Part shown: in pieces, positions 1 through 10,333 of the stretch
Position numbering within the stretch: position 1 is the first letter of the stretch
Layout of the letters: every line of letters starts with the position of its first letter
From: Acanthosoma haemorrhoidale
Lineage: Eukaryota > Arthropoda > Insecta > Hemiptera > Acanthosomatidae
Length of the DNA: 64,000 nt
Assembly: GCA_930367205.1 (NCBI GenBank)
Contig: OV884009.1
Coordinates: forward strand, 102,135,189-102,199,188
Direction of reading: 5' to 3'
Position numbers and translations under genes: made by a program
Notes under the pieces: model-generated
Seen by the model: only the letters and a program-made list of their open reading frames with translations
Told to the model about the DNA's origin: nothing
The model's database searches: none

Positions 1-449
1 GTCTTCGGACTCGACCACTTCCGTGTGACTTGTTCAGTAGCTTCTCAAGAATTTCATTATCGCGTAACGACATGAACATAGGAGTCTTCACAGTATGTTA
101 CGGGGATTTTTTGTTGTGAATTCCACTACTGGCCCTGGTAGCCCAGTGAAAAGGGGTAGAGGTTATCACATCTTAACTGTTACAAAAATAAATTAATAAG
201 AGGAAAAAAAATATCAATAAATATTTTTAAAAACCAAGGACAAAGCCTCTATTTACCAGCGAGCACCTAGTCGTTTATAAATGAGTTAAATTCTCTACTC
301 AACAGTTAGATTATTTTTTAAAGACAATTTATTAATAGCACATACAATAACTACATCAGAGATATACATATGTAACCTAAACGGGCATAGTAGCAGTACT
401 AGTCTACAAACTTGAGTGACCAGCTCCTTACTTTATGAGATATATACAA
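1..449. other. No gene seen
   Basis: AT-rich sequence with frequent stops in all frames. No recognisable protein segment, RNA gene or transposon end was found. Confidence 0.6.
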
Positions 450-512
450 GTGGGCGTGGCAGCCTGGACCAATAAGCAGAGCCAGATACGCAAGAATACG
501 CGACACTAGCCT
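450..512 (+). repeat. Short dispersed repeat, copy 1
   Basis: This stretch begins GTGGGCGTGGCAG and contains CCAGATACGCAAGAATACGC. A diverged second copy lies at 60124-60178 in the same orientation (GTGGGCGTGGCAG, then CCAGATATGCAAGAATACGC). The pair is visible by eye and indicates a small dispersed family. Its class is unknown; it could be part of a SINE or a transposon terminus. Confidence 0.5.
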
Positions 513-667
513 CACCCTCAAACTACGATGGTCTGTTGGAAGGTCCAGTGGACTCCAGTTGGGATACTCATGGTGTACAGGCCCTTCGAGGGAGCCCGCC
601 TTCTTGCTGTCTTGTACTACTCTTCACTGTCCATTAAATAGTTATCCCAATCATTCCAAACAGTGTT

Positions 668-735
668 TGGGAAGTCCTACACGCTCCTCCATCACACGCG
701 TCACCAGATACGAGTCAGTCGAGTCCAGATTGGCT
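668..735 (-). mobile_element. Short remnant of the Jockey-family 3' UTR
   Basis: Read on the minus strand, this stretch resembles the 3' UTR segment seen in the Jockey copies near 13.0, 23.6 and 57.1 kb (the part around the GACGCGGCTGACG motif), with many substitutions. It is only about 70 bp long, so the assignment is tentative. Confidence 0.35.
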
Positions 736-2572
736 TTTTAGCCTAGTGTGAGTTTTTATGTCAGCCTTTTGTCGAGATGAAAGCCTGAATACCGTACTGC
801 CTCAGATACAGGAAGAGAGATTGAATTTAAAAAAAAACAGTGGATAGGACATGAAGCAGAGGGTAAAAGTAATGCGGGCACATTTTCCTTCATTAGCTTT
901 AATCCGATATTAGTTGCACTAATATTCAAGGTGTTGATACATATACAGTGTGTGTTTTATAGAGGATGGGACCCAGCACCCTGCCCTGTCGAACTCCTTT
1001 TTTTATGGTATAGTAGCTAAAATATAAAAATAAAATATAATGCAAAATATCTTTATGTATAGTGCAACTTATTTTGCTTGTAGGCCATAGCAACTCATGA
1101 TTTTTTGAGATTAATGTTACATTTTTGTGTACGTTCTGCAGCATAGCAGTGAAGAGTGTATGATTCCTAATTTGAAAAATTCTAGTGTTAGTTGTAAGTC
1201 ATTGATTTTATTTTCTAATTATGTGTATTTACAAATTTTGATATGCAACTGCCAAATTTTCTTTTTTTTTTAAAAATACTTGCTATTAACAAAATTAGTA
1301 TTTATTACCTGTATATATTTTTTAAATTGTTCTATTACCTTTTTTATGTCACAGTATTTTCTATGTTGTTGTTTTTTTGTATCTCCTTAATGATGCTGTC
1401 ATAGAGTGCCTTATCTTCAGTTTCTATGTTGCCTGTTATCCAGTTAATGGTATTTTAGTATTTTAGTTCGTTTCGTCGTTTTAGTTTTGTTAGTAATAAG
1501 TCTAGCTTATTTTCCGTGTTTTAAAAGGATGCTTTAATACTCATAACTAGCGTTAAGGCAGTTACGTATTATTTCATATAAGTTTCTTACCTCTTGTTTT
1601 AATAAAGATATATTAAAGTAGTGTAGTATTTATTAACTAAAAAAGCTTTAGGTAGAGACAAATGTAATATCCCCGGTGTTGTCAGGTCCGTAATCTGCAG
1701 AGTATTGGTATACATCAACATAGTGATTAGTAAAGTCTTTTTCTGCATCTGAAACAGAAGTGAATCTTTATTTAGTGTTGCCATATTTTTTTCCTTTTTC
1801 TTTGTAAATTGTCTGCTTATGTAGTTACTTCCCTATCTGTTTTCGTTTTGTAAGTTACATGTACTGGTTTGTGAAGTTCGTTTTCCTCTGCATTTTGCAT
1901 TGAGTTTTCACAGAAGTACCTATATTGATTGGTTTCTTCTTTATCCTTGTTTAATTTTGCCGTTCATTGTATCTTTTCTTTTTTAATTTAATTGTATTGT
2001 TATTAATTATTTTGTTCTTTTCTTTATACTGCTGTAATATTTTCTCTCTTACAATTATCTTCCTATTCCAAAGATTATTTCATCTAGTCTCCTTTGTAAT
2101 GTACTATTCAATAGGTTATTGTGTGTAATCACTGATGAACTTACAGTTTTTTCCATGGTCATAGTTTTGTCTTTGTCTTTAGTTATATAATGCTATGAAT
2201 ATCGTAATCCTAATATTATATATATAATGCTAAAAGCCCCTTCTAGTGTATGCCTGCCTCGGGACTTCATGGAAGTCACTGGTGGTTCTTGTTATTTTTT
2301 TAGTAACGACCGCATCCCTCCCTTCTCATATACACATATGTCTCAGCTTTAGTTCCACTTCACACTTGTTTCCCAGACACTAGTCCCGAAACACCCGACC
2401 CATTAGTATGTAGTAACATAACTCTTAATATTTGTATATACCAGTGTTTTGCTTGTACTTCATAATAAAGCTTTTCTTTTAAAATACTCTCCTCTACAAA
2501 GATTATTTAACTTTTGATAGTCACATAGCAGGGTTCAATATGCTCATTTTCCAATAGGTTTTTTATTAGAGA
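736..2572. other. AT-rich stretch without recognisable gene
   Basis: Poly-T and poly-A rich sequence with only short random ORFs. A segment near 2230-2490 ends with AATAAAGC and a T-rich stretch and could be a transcript or element 3' end, but nothing coding is linked to it. Confidence 0.6.
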
Positions 2573-2772
2573 NNNNNNNNNNNNNNNNNNNNNNNNNNNN
2601 NNNNNNNNNNNNNNNNNNNNNNNNNNNNNNNNNNNNNNNNNNNNNNNNNNNNNNNNNNNNNNNNNNNNNNNNNNNNNNNNNNNNNNNNNNNNNNNNNNNN
2701 NNNNNNNNNNNNNNNNNNNNNNNNNNNNNNNNNNNNNNNNNNNNNNNNNNNNNNNNNNNNNNNNNNNNNNNN
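2573..2772. other. Assembly gap (200 Ns)
   Basis: Exactly 200 Ns. The gap lies directly against a tandem repeat array on its right side, so the true array length is unknown and the gap is probably where the assembler failed in the repeat. Confidence 0.97.
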
Positions 2773-3476
2773 TAATAGTGTACGGTGAAGTTTTGACAGA
2801 GGGTTTTTATTAATAGTGTACGGTGAAGTTATGACAGAGGGTTTTTATTAAAAGTGGACGGTGAAGTTTTGGCAGAGGGTTTTTATTAATAGTGGACGGT
2901 GAAGTTTTGGCAGAGGGTTTCCAATAAAAACTTCTGATTCACTAGACTGCTATAAACTACTGATTTTAATATATACTGTGATTTACTATTAATAATACTG
3001 GACGGTGAAGTTTGAGAGAGGGATTTTAATAATAGTGTACGGTGAAGTTTTGACAGAGGGTTTTTATTAATAGTGGACGGTGAAGTTATGACAGAGGGTT
3101 TTTATTAAAAGTGGACGGTGAAGTTTTGACAGAGGGTTTTTATTAAAAGTGGACGGTGAAGTTTTGGCAGAGGGTTTTTATTAATAGTGGACGGTGAAGT
3201 TTTGGCAGAGGGTTTCCAATAAAAACTTCTGATTCACTAGACTGCTATAAACTACTGATTTTAATATATACTGTGATTCACTATTAATAATACTGGACGG
3301 TGAAGTTTGAGAGAGGGATTTTAATAATAGTGTACAGTGAAGTTTTGACAGAGGGTTTTTATTAATAGTGGACGGTGAAGTTTTGACAGAGGGTTTTTAT
3401 TAATAGTGTACGGTGAAGTTTTGAGAGAGGGATATCATTAATAGTGGACGGTGAAGTTTTGACAGAGGGATTTTAT
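2773..3476 (+). repeat. 38-bp tandem array with higher-order structure
   Basis: About fourteen copies of a 38-bp unit are present, each with the core ACGGTGAAGTTTTGACAGAG and a T-rich end. Unit starts at 2773 and 2811 give the 38-bp period. The array is interrupted twice by the same ~80-bp non-unit segment (starting CCAATAAAAACTTCTGATTC at 2921 and again at 3216), giving a higher-order period of about 295 bp. The left edge runs into the assembly gap. Units differ by point changes (GTGTACGG or GTGGACGG; TTTTGACAG or TTTTGGCAG). No protein is encoded. Confidence 0.93.
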
Positions 3477-4708
3477 TTATTGTTTGCAGAGAACTGGTGG
3501 CGAGCTCCGTTATTGCTCTGATTTTCATTCAGAAAAAACCAGAACAGTTCTTTGATCTGAAATTCATTCCTATTGTATATTTCTTCCATTCTTTCACTAT
3601 TCAAAAAACAACAGAATAATGTTCTTTTTTTCATTCTCTTCCTTATACAGGTAAATTGTGTTAAAATCTCAGGTAATTGTATACTCGTCCGTCACGATTG
3701 ATTTATTGTTAATAAGATGGGCTGAAATGTGTTGGGAGAACAGTTATCTCTCACGTTATGAGATTCAAACCCTCCAGGGATAAGGTATATTCTCTGAATA
3801 TAATTAATTAGATTACCGAAGAGGGTGAAATTGTTCCTCCGGCAGTGGATGCTACCAGATACAATTTTGTGAACCTAAAATCAGCTGCTAAAAGTCCAAT
3901 AGGAAACGGTCATTTTCCTCTTTTATCATTTCTGTTGCGGCAGTTTTGTATTTAAGATGCTGTTATAGCTGCCTTAAGATGCGAAAAATTAACTGGTGTT
4001 TATTACTCCTTTAGAAAAAACATAGTAAATGGGAAATAGTTGCTGTAATATCCCTGATTCATTCTTATGTGTTCATTCAAATGAATAAATAGTTTTGCAT
4101 GACAGTTTCAAGTTATGATAGTTGGGAGAAAAATACACCATTAGTTGAAATCAAGGGGAATTACTATAGTTCAGTGGAATTGAATGATACATTGCATTGT
4201 TTTAACGCATTTGTATTTTTTATTTATATTGGTATATGGGTATAATGGTAACGAGATGAGCGCTAATAACATAAACTAATTGTACATCGTCGACAGGGGC
4301 GACAACAAAGGGTTTACTCCAATTTGATTCTGCCAACCCAGCCCCAATTACAAACCCTTGGAGGGCAGTTATCCAGAATCAATTATAGCTTTGCGCGTTA
4401 CTACAAAATACAGTGATTAAGTGACAGTTTAGTATCAGTTGCTTTTGCATGAATTAATCTACTTACCCACGGATATAAGCGGATAATTTAGCAGAATGAG
4501 TATAATCGTTAACTTGACGTGAGTAAAATGACAGATTTCTATATTAAAATCCAATTGAAGTATGATGACTTAAATATTAATATTTTACCAATAGTGGGGT
4601 CAATAACACTGCAGAATTTGAGCGAATTATATTTAATTAATCATCCTAGTAAATATCATAGCAATATGTTTATTTTATGGTTACCAAGTAATTGGTTAAT
4701 TAATGACC
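3477..4708. other. No gene seen
   Basis: AT-rich sequence with small non-conserved ORFs. A GATTCAAACC-like motif at about 3763 loosely recalls a reversed pol III B box, but no A box at the right spacing was convincing. Confidence 0.55.
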
Positions 4709-4710
4709 TT

Positions 4711-4732
4711 TTATTATTATTATTATTATTTT
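4711..4732 (-). repeat. (TAA)n 3' tail of the LOA element
   Basis: On the plus strand this is a TTA-repeat run next to GTTCCGGCATTTGTGC. On the minus strand the element therefore ends GCCGGAACAAAA followed by (TAA)n. The second LOA copy ends with a shorter AATAAATAA tail at 51725-51737. A simple-repeat tail is typical for I/LOA-type elements and differs from the poly-A tails of the Jockey copies here. Confidence 0.85.
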
Positions 4733-4794
4733 GTTCCGGCATTTGTGCACCACGGCCTCAGTGAGACCTATTGTGCGCCGTCCATGTCCCTGTC

Positions 4795-7700
4795 CTATAT
4801 ATGTGACAGGCCCACGGCCCTTGCAAATCTGAGGATACCGAATGGATCGATCAGTTCACATAGTTTGGGGTCTACAATGCGATCACTACTAAAGTGAAGG
4901 TATCGCCTTCTAGCTAGGTTATCACAGTCACATATTATATGACGTGCCGTTTCTCCCTCTTTCTTGCAGAATCTGCAGATTGGTGATCCAACTATCCCCA
5001 AATTAAAGAGGTGTTTGTTTAACCGACAGTGACCTGTATAGAGTCCTGTCACACTTTTGAGTGTCCACCTGTCCATTGATAGAAGTGCTGAGCTTCTTCT
5101 CTTACAGGGTCCATCAAGAAACAGTTTTGAGTGTTCCTGTTTCTTAGTTTCTCTCCAAGAGAGTCTTGCCCTGTCCTCTAAAGCTAATTTTATACGCCTT
5201 TTAGCGTAGCTGAGGCTGATACCACATATGGGTTCAGGTGCAAGAGGTGTCTGTTCTGAGCCCACCCTTGCAAGGCCATCTGCCTTCTCATTGCCTGTGA
5301 TGCCTGTGTGTCCTGGCACCCAGTCGATTCTAACCTTATTGGCTAGCGAGAGTGTGTTTAGGTTGTTTTTGCACTCCTCAACCAAATAAGATCTGGTCGT
5401 ATAGCTTCTCAGGGCGCCAATTGCAGCCTGGCTATCCGTGAAAATTGTGATCAGTCTGTTTCTTACACCCTCCCCAATTAAGGTTTGGGTACAGACATTG
5501 ATCGCCATCACTTCGGCCTGAAAGACCGAGGTGTGTCTACCTAAAGGAATAGAAATCCCAGATTCTGGTTTATCTTTCCTCCATATGCCGGCCCCTGATC
5601 CGTTTTCTGTTAGTGAGCCGTCTGTATAGCAATTAATCCCATTACACAGTTTATGTGGTTTGGTCTTTGTGTTTACCGCACAGTATAAGACGTCTGTGTG
5701 TTTCTTAACTTGTAGGTCAGAGTGCATTGACAGCACCTCGTCCTCATCAATTCTTCTGAACAAGTTCCCATGCCCCATGTGAGTCATTACTTTGGATCTT
5801 GTTCCTGATTTCGCAAGTCTGTAAGCCACGTTCAAGGCTTGCGCTTCTACTTCTATGTGCAGTGGATTCAAGTTCAATAAGACTTCCATTGCAGCAGTAG
5901 GAGTTGTACTCATGGCACCAGTAATCATGAGACATGAGAGCCTCTGTAATTTGCCAAGCAAAGTTTTATTTTTACTAATGCTACCTCTGTGCCACCACAC
6001 CATAGAGGCATAGAGCACCATTGGTCTCACTGCTGCGGTATATAGCCAGAATAACATTCTGGGTTGTAGTCCCCAGGTCCTACCCACAGCCCTTTTACAT
6101 GCATAGAGGCATCGAAGTGCCTTCATAGTAGTATTCCTGATGTGTTTGGACCAGTCCAATTTACTATCCAGAGTAACCCCTAGATGCTTTACCTCACTAC
6201 AAATGCTTACCTGTGTCCCCCCTATATAGGGTGGTCTAACTATAGCATTTCTTTTGTTAGTGAAGATACAGAGATTTATCTTCTGGGGATTGATTCCTAA
6301 ACCATTCTTTTCACACCAATCCCTCAAAAGATCCATCGATGCGGAAAGCAACTCAGAAATGGTTTCTGAGAACTTGCCCCCTATGAGCACAGCAATGTCA
6401 TCAGCATATCCCTGTGCGTAGAACCCTGCAGAGTTTAGGTTTGTTAACAATGAGTCAACGACCAAACACCACAGTAATGGAGATAACACCCCTCCCTGTG
6501 GACATCCTCCCACTGGCTTCATCCACAGTTTGGTTTGTCCCAATTGTGATTGTAAAATCCTATTCTCTAGCATGGAGTTTATCCAGCTAGAGGCTAAGGA
6601 ACTAATCCCCTTTCTTTCTAAGGCCGATGCCATAGTGTTATAGGGTGTGCGATCAAAGGCACCTTCTATATCAACAAAGATGCCTACCATTATTTCTTTG
6701 TGAACTAGGGATCTCTCAATCCTGGAAACCAGGTGGTGGAGAGCAATTTCACAGGATTTTCCTGCCTGGTAAGCGAATTGAGCGCTATGGAGCGGTCGTT
6801 CTACCAGTATTCCATCCCTAATATGTCTGTCTATGACCTTTTCCAAGGTCTTCATCAAAAAAGAAGTCAGACATATTGGTCTGTAAGACTTGGGTTCGTC
6901 ATAGGACTCTTTCCCAGGTTTTGGTATGTAACACACTTTTGCCATCCTCCAGCTTACTGGAATATAGCTCAGTGCCAAGCTTCCCTTTAACAAGGTAAGT
7001 ATAAGGGGCCTAATTACTGGTAGGCCTTTTTGTAGCAAGGCTGGGAAAATCCCATCAGTACCAGGTGATTTGAAGGGAGCAAAAGAATTGATTGCCCACT
7101 CCACTCTTGCAGAATTGACAATTTTATTTGCTTCTGCCCAGTTACCCTTGCAACTAGTGTGTTCACAGTTGGTAGGGTCATTATTAATCGTATCCATCAG
7201 TCCGCAGCCAGGAAAATGCGCGCGCGCCAGGGCACCGAGGGTTCCCTCCTCAGAATCCGTATAGCCCCCTCCCACCCTGACGGAGCCCAATACTCCCCTG
7301 TCAGACTGCTTGGATAAGATCCTATTTACTCTAAACATGGAAGTTGTATCGTTTATTTCGCTACAAAATTTCTTCCACGCCCTTCTTTTAGCCTTTCTGA
7401 CTTCTTTGTTATAATCAGTGAGTGCACGTTTATAAGTGTCCCATCTGCCTGATCTTTTGGCCGCGTTAAAGAGTTTACGTGTAAGAGCTCTTAACTTGCC
7501 AAGTTTATTGTTCCACCAGGGACAGTTCCTGTTGGATCTAACATTACATACAGTGTTATTATCAGTGTATGACTTAATTATTGCCTCAGTCAATGTTGAG
7601 TTTAAATGTTCCAAATGCCAGTTGCTACTCACCACTCTAGGACAGCATTTGACCTCCTCCTCAAGCTGTGTATAGTAGGTTTCCCAGTTTGTAAGTTTGG

Positions 7701-8394
7701 GATTCCTATACACAGCTTCGGACGTGATGTTACCACTTAGATCAAATCTAATGTATCTATGATCTGAGCATGACTCTTCTTCAGAGACGTGCCAGCCTTT
7801 AACCCTTAGGCTTATAGTGCGTGTGCTAAGGGTTATGTCAATGACCTCAGATCTGATTCTATTGTTAAAAGTGGCAATATTGCCTCTGTTTAGAATGTCT
7901 AGGTCATTACTAGTTATGTACTCTACTAAACACTCACCTCTCTGGTTGTTGTTCTTGCTCCCCCAGAGCTGATGGTGAGCGTTCGCGTCAAGCGATGCTA
8001 TAAGCTCGCCCTTTAGGCCAGTCCCTTCCGTTAGCTTACTAAGTGCCTCGGTCGGGACTTCTTCTTCATATGGGAGGTAGACAGATGCAATCGTCAACCT
8101 CCCACCTTGATTTCCCTCGTTAAGGGCCATTTGAGCTGCTGCTAAATCTCTAGAACAATATTGCCATAGAGGCAGCATTTTAAGACTGCTCTTATGCAGG
8201 ATACAGGCTCTGGCACGCGTGGGTACAGAAATAATCTCATACCCACGCATCGCCAGCCCCCCCATCCTGCCCTTATACAGGTAAGGTTCTTGTATTAGAA
8301 TGATATCAATATCCTTACCTCTCACATACTGCTGCAGAACACCACATGCTGCAATACAGTGGTGCAGATTAATTTGCAGCAGCCTTACCATCAT
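4795..8394 (-). CDS. LOA retrotransposon ORF2 (EN-RT-RNase H polyprotein, 1199 aa)
   Basis: ORF2 supplies the enzymes for target-primed reverse transcription. Residues ~1-225 are the AP-like endonuclease: LLQINLHHC, LIQEPY (catalytic Glu), SLDANAHHQLWGS and CSDHRY. The RT (~430-760) has motif A FVDIEGAFD (~571), CPQGGVLSPLLW and GYADDIAVL (~663). RNase H (~925-1060) has YTDGS, FQAEVMA, FTDSQAA and WVPGHTG...EKADG, so Asp-Glu-Asp and His-Asp are all present. A C-terminal CRFCKKEGETARHIICDC (~1138) is a CCHC motif. There is no frameshift or stop over 1199 codons. The start is one of two adjacent ATGs (MMVRLLQ), 2 nt after the ORF1 stop and in a different frame. Coupled termination-reinitiation is the likely means of expression (inference). 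It is possibly functional. Confidence 0.95.
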   Translation of the reverse strand: MMVRLLQINLHHCIAACGVLQQYVRGKDIDIILIQEPYLYKGRMGGLAMRGYEIISVPTRARACILHKSSLKMLPLWQYCSRDLAAAQMALNEGNQGGRLTIASVYLPYEEEVPTEALSKLTEGTGLKGELIASLDANAHHQLWGSKNNNQRGECLVEYITSNDLDILNRGNIATFNNRIRSEVIDITLSTRTISLRVKGWHVSEEESCSDHRYIRFDLSGNITSEAVYRNPKLTNWETYYTQLEEEVKCCPRVVSSNWHLEHLNSTLTEAIIKSYTDNNTVCNVRSNRNCPWWNNKLGKLRALTRKLFNAAKRSGRWDTYKRALTDYNKEVRKAKRRAWKKFCSEINDTTSMFRVNRILSKQSDRGVLGSVRVGGGYTDSEEGTLGALARAHFPGCGLMDTINNDPTNCEHTSCKGNWAEANKIVNSARVEWAINSFAPFKSPGTDGIFPALLQKGLPVIRPLILTLLKGSLALSYIPVSWRMAKVCYIPKPGKESYDEPKSYRPICLTSFLMKTLEKVIDRHIRDGILVERPLHSAQFAYQAGKSCEIALHHLVSRIERSLVHKEIMVGIFVDIEGAFDRTPYNTMASALERKGISSLASSWINSMLENRILQSQLGQTKLWMKPVGGCPQGGVLSPLLWCLVVDSLLTNLNSAGFYAQGYADDIAVLIGGKFSETISELLSASMDLLRDWCEKNGLGINPQKINLCIFTNKRNAIVRPPYIGGTQVSICSEVKHLGVTLDSKLDWSKHIRNTTMKALRCLYACKRAVGRTWGLQPRMLFWLYTAAVRPMVLYASMVWWHRGSISKNKTLLGKLQRLSCLMITGAMSTTPTAAMEVLLNLNPLHIEVEAQALNVAYRLAKSGTRSKVMTHMGHGNLFRRIDEDEVLSMHSDLQVKKHTDVLYCAVNTKTKPHKLCNGINCYTDGSLTENGSGAGIWRKDKPESGISIPLGRHTSVFQAEVMAINVCTQTLIGEGVRNRLITIFTDSQAAIGALRSYTTRSYLVEECKNNLNTLSLANKVRIDWVPGHTGITGNEKADGLARVGSEQTPLAPEPICGISLSYAKRRIKLALEDRARLSWRETKKQEHSKLFLDGPCKRRSSALLSMDRWTLKSVTGLYTGHCRLNKHLFNLGIVGSPICRFCKKEGETARHIICDCDNLARRRYLHFSSDRIVDPKLCELIDPFGILRFARAVGLSHI

Positions 8395-8396
8395 GA

Positions 8397-9734
8397 TCAG
8401 TGCCCGCCGGCCCCCGGAGGGCCACCCCGAGGCGGACGCCGGGAGACAGCGCCAAACCCAGGCCTCCCCATCACAGAGGGCCCAGACCCAGCGCGCCCCC
8501 CAGCCCCCGCCACGGGGCCACCCCCCGCAGCCGCCATAGTCATCGCCTTGGGGCCATCCTTTGGAGTTGGCAAATTCGTCGTAGCGATCCCCTTCGACTC
8601 CTCCACCTCGGGATCGCTCCTTGCCTCCTCCACCTTATCAGCCACCTTCCTCTCCTGTACTCCTTTCAGCGGCTTCTTCTTACCCAATACCCTGAAAGCG
8701 ACCTTAGTGAACCCATAGTTCAGCTTAAGCTTCCGCTTCTCAAGGTATTCCATGCTAGTCTCTGGGGCAGACAGGATCGCAAAGAAGCCATGCTTCTCCA
8801 CCTTGGTGCCCAGGAGTCTCCATAATCCAATATCAGGTACCCTAGAGTTTTGGGTCCTGATCCTCTTCATGAAATAACCTTCCAGAGGCATTTCTCCTGT
8901 AATGAAGGTTCCTACCTTCACGGTTTTATGAAGCTCCTCCACCTTTCCTACGCGGAGCTCCAGATCCCCACTCATGTTAAAATTGGGTACTATAATCGAC
9001 AACCAGTCCTTGGTCTCCTGGTTGTCGCAGATTATGACACAGGCTCCCACATGTGGGTAAATTCCGCTGAATTCAGCCTGTGTCCCTTTCTCTTCTTCCA
9101 GCTGATCGACAAATTTCATCAGCTGGCCCTTCATCTCCTCGCAATTCTCCTTCGTCAGCTGAGTGGACGGATATCCACTAGGGATAATCGCCACCCTGCT
9201 TCCTCCGGCAGCAATCGCGTAGGATGCAATGCTAGTATCCCCACCCCTATGCCTCTTTGCCGTAGGCGCAGAGGTACCGGGTGAGGACCTAATCCTTTTC
9301 TCTGGAGCGCACCCAGACCCTGCCGTATTCCCGGACCCCGAAGGTCCTGGACGTCCGGCCGGATCCTCAGGTGGCCCTCCAGCCAACATTGCCCTCCTCC
9401 ACTTCTTCCTCTGGGCTCCAGAGAACTTGTGCTTGGAGGTCTCGCCTGCATCCTTGGATGCAGCGTCCCTACCAGGCGCCAAGCTTTCTGGCTCCATTAC
9501 CAGTCCACTTGCCTCCTCTACAAGCGTCGCAAGCGAGCTCATAGAGGCTTCATCGTCCACTACCTCAGCGCCAAGGTCCATTGAAGGCCCCTGGGCTGAG
9601 TCCTCTCCGCTGATCATGCTGACCAGCTCCTCCATGTCTTCATTATTATTTTTATTACTTTTACTCATTTTTGTTCCCACGAAAGCGGGGGAAGTTACTC
9701 TGCAGGTACTGCCCCCTTTCCCTGCAGAGGGCAT
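8397..9734 (-). CDS. LOA retrotransposon ORF1 (gag-like RNA-binding protein, 445 aa)
   Basis: ORF1 proteins of non-LTR elements coat the element RNA. This one begins MPSAGKGG; a second in-frame ATG at residue 23 (MSKSNKNNNED) is a possible alternative start. The N-terminal third is acidic and low complexity. Residues ~175-345 contain a conserved block (AVIIPSGYP-like start, then CVIICDNQETKDWL, GDLELRV and GLWRLLGTKVEKHGFF) that resembles the DUF4780 gag-like domain seen in LOA-type elements. The C-terminus is rich in Gly, Ala and Pro and probably basic or disordered. I see no CCHC zinc knuckles, unlike the Jockey ORF1 in this window. The reading frame is intact, which with the intact ORF2 suggests a recent copy. 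The domain name is from memory of the family and should be checked. Confidence 0.88.
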   Translation of the reverse strand: MPSAGKGGSTCRVTSPAFVGTKMSKSNKNNNEDMEELVSMISGEDSAQGPSMDLGAEVVDDEASMSSLATLVEEASGLVMEPESLAPGRDAASKDAGETSKHKFSGAQRKKWRRAMLAGGPPEDPAGRPGPSGSGNTAGSGCAPEKRIRSSPGTSAPTAKRHRGGDTSIASYAIAAGGSRVAIIPSGYPSTQLTKENCEEMKGQLMKFVDQLEEEKGTQAEFSGIYPHVGACVIICDNQETKDWLSIIVPNFNMSGDLELRVGKVEELHKTVKVGTFITGEMPLEGYFMKRIRTQNSRVPDIGLWRLLGTKVEKHGFFAILSAPETSMEYLEKRKLKLNYGFTKVAFRVLGKKKPLKGVQERKVADKVEEARSDPEVEESKGIATTNLPTPKDGPKAMTMAAAGGGPVAGAGGRAGSGPSVMGRPGFGAVSRRPPRGGPPGAGGH

Positions 9735-10090
9735 TTAATACAATGGGGTGCGCCTGGTGCCCCAAGGGGGTCGATTAAAGACAGTGCATTTTTATACACC
9801 CCCTGCCATTCAGCCACAGCTCGAGCTCCTCTACACTTGGCTTGGGTGTTAAGGAGATCTCCACCTGGATTTCATGGGGAGATCCCGCCTCTGTCGTCCG
9901 CGAGTCCATCGGACTCCCCAGGGGGTACCACGTGGAGGTGACAGTAGGCGTTGGTAGGGATAGGTCAGACTGGGAGTTCACAAGCAGTGAGTAGGGCACT
10001 ATTGCTTGATTCCTCAGCTACGAGTAAAGGAGACCCCCGCACCTGTCTCCCTCTCTAGTCTTTCCATTACCCTACCCATTTACCCCCCTT
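9735..10090 (-). promoter_or_regulatory. Putative LOA 5' UTR / internal promoter region
   Basis: GC-rich sequence upstream of the ORF1 ATG on the minus strand, ending where AT-rich DNA begins at about 10090. Non-LTR elements carry their promoter inside the 5' UTR, so any promoter would be here. I cannot identify an initiator or downstream element with certainty. Confidence 0.45.
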
Positions 10091-10333
10091 TTATTTATTA
10101 CTTTTCGTTTTATTTTAAGGCAAAATACCATTCCTATAGATGTGATAAAATTGCAAACACGGTTTTAACGGCTTTATGTAACAACAAATATTTATTTTCC
10201 GGTTGCAGTCGTGCGAACTTAAGCTCGTAAAAAACAGTTTTGTGGGTTTCAAAAGGATTTGGGTGTTAAGATATTTTTTGAGGAAATGTAATGTTGGATA
10301 TTGCGGTCATTATAGGTTATAAGGTTTATGTTA

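Larger units (their letters stand above)
4709..10090 (-). mobile_element. LOA-clade non-LTR retrotransposon, apparently full length
   Basis: The minus strand holds, in order, a GC-rich 5' UTR (about 10090-9735), ORF1 (9734-8397), ORF2 (8394-4795), a short 3' UTR and a (TAA)n tail (4732-4711). Both ORFs are uninterrupted. ORF2 carries AP endonuclease, reverse transcriptase, RNase H and a C-terminal CCHC motif. An endonuclease of this type plus RNase H, together with a DUF4780-like ORF1, points to the LOA clade. The 3' end matches a second copy at 51661-51737. The 5' boundary is placed where GC-rich sequence gives way to AT-rich sequence and is uncertain by some tens of bases. I could not find an obvious target-site duplication. 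Confidence 0.9.

Noticed and set aside
2773..3476. Regular repeats suggesting a CRISPR-like array
   Set aside because: Units are contiguous with no unique spacers, the only interruption is itself repeated, and the genome is eukaryotic. It is a minisatellite.
3700..3790. Reversed B-box-like GATTCAAACCC
   Set aside because: No matching A box, and the surrounding sequence does not fold like a tRNA.
8300..9738. Long plus-strand ORFs opposite LOA ORF1
   Set aside because: They lie antisense to a clear gag-like ORF in GC-rich sequence where stops are rare, and contain no recognisable domain.
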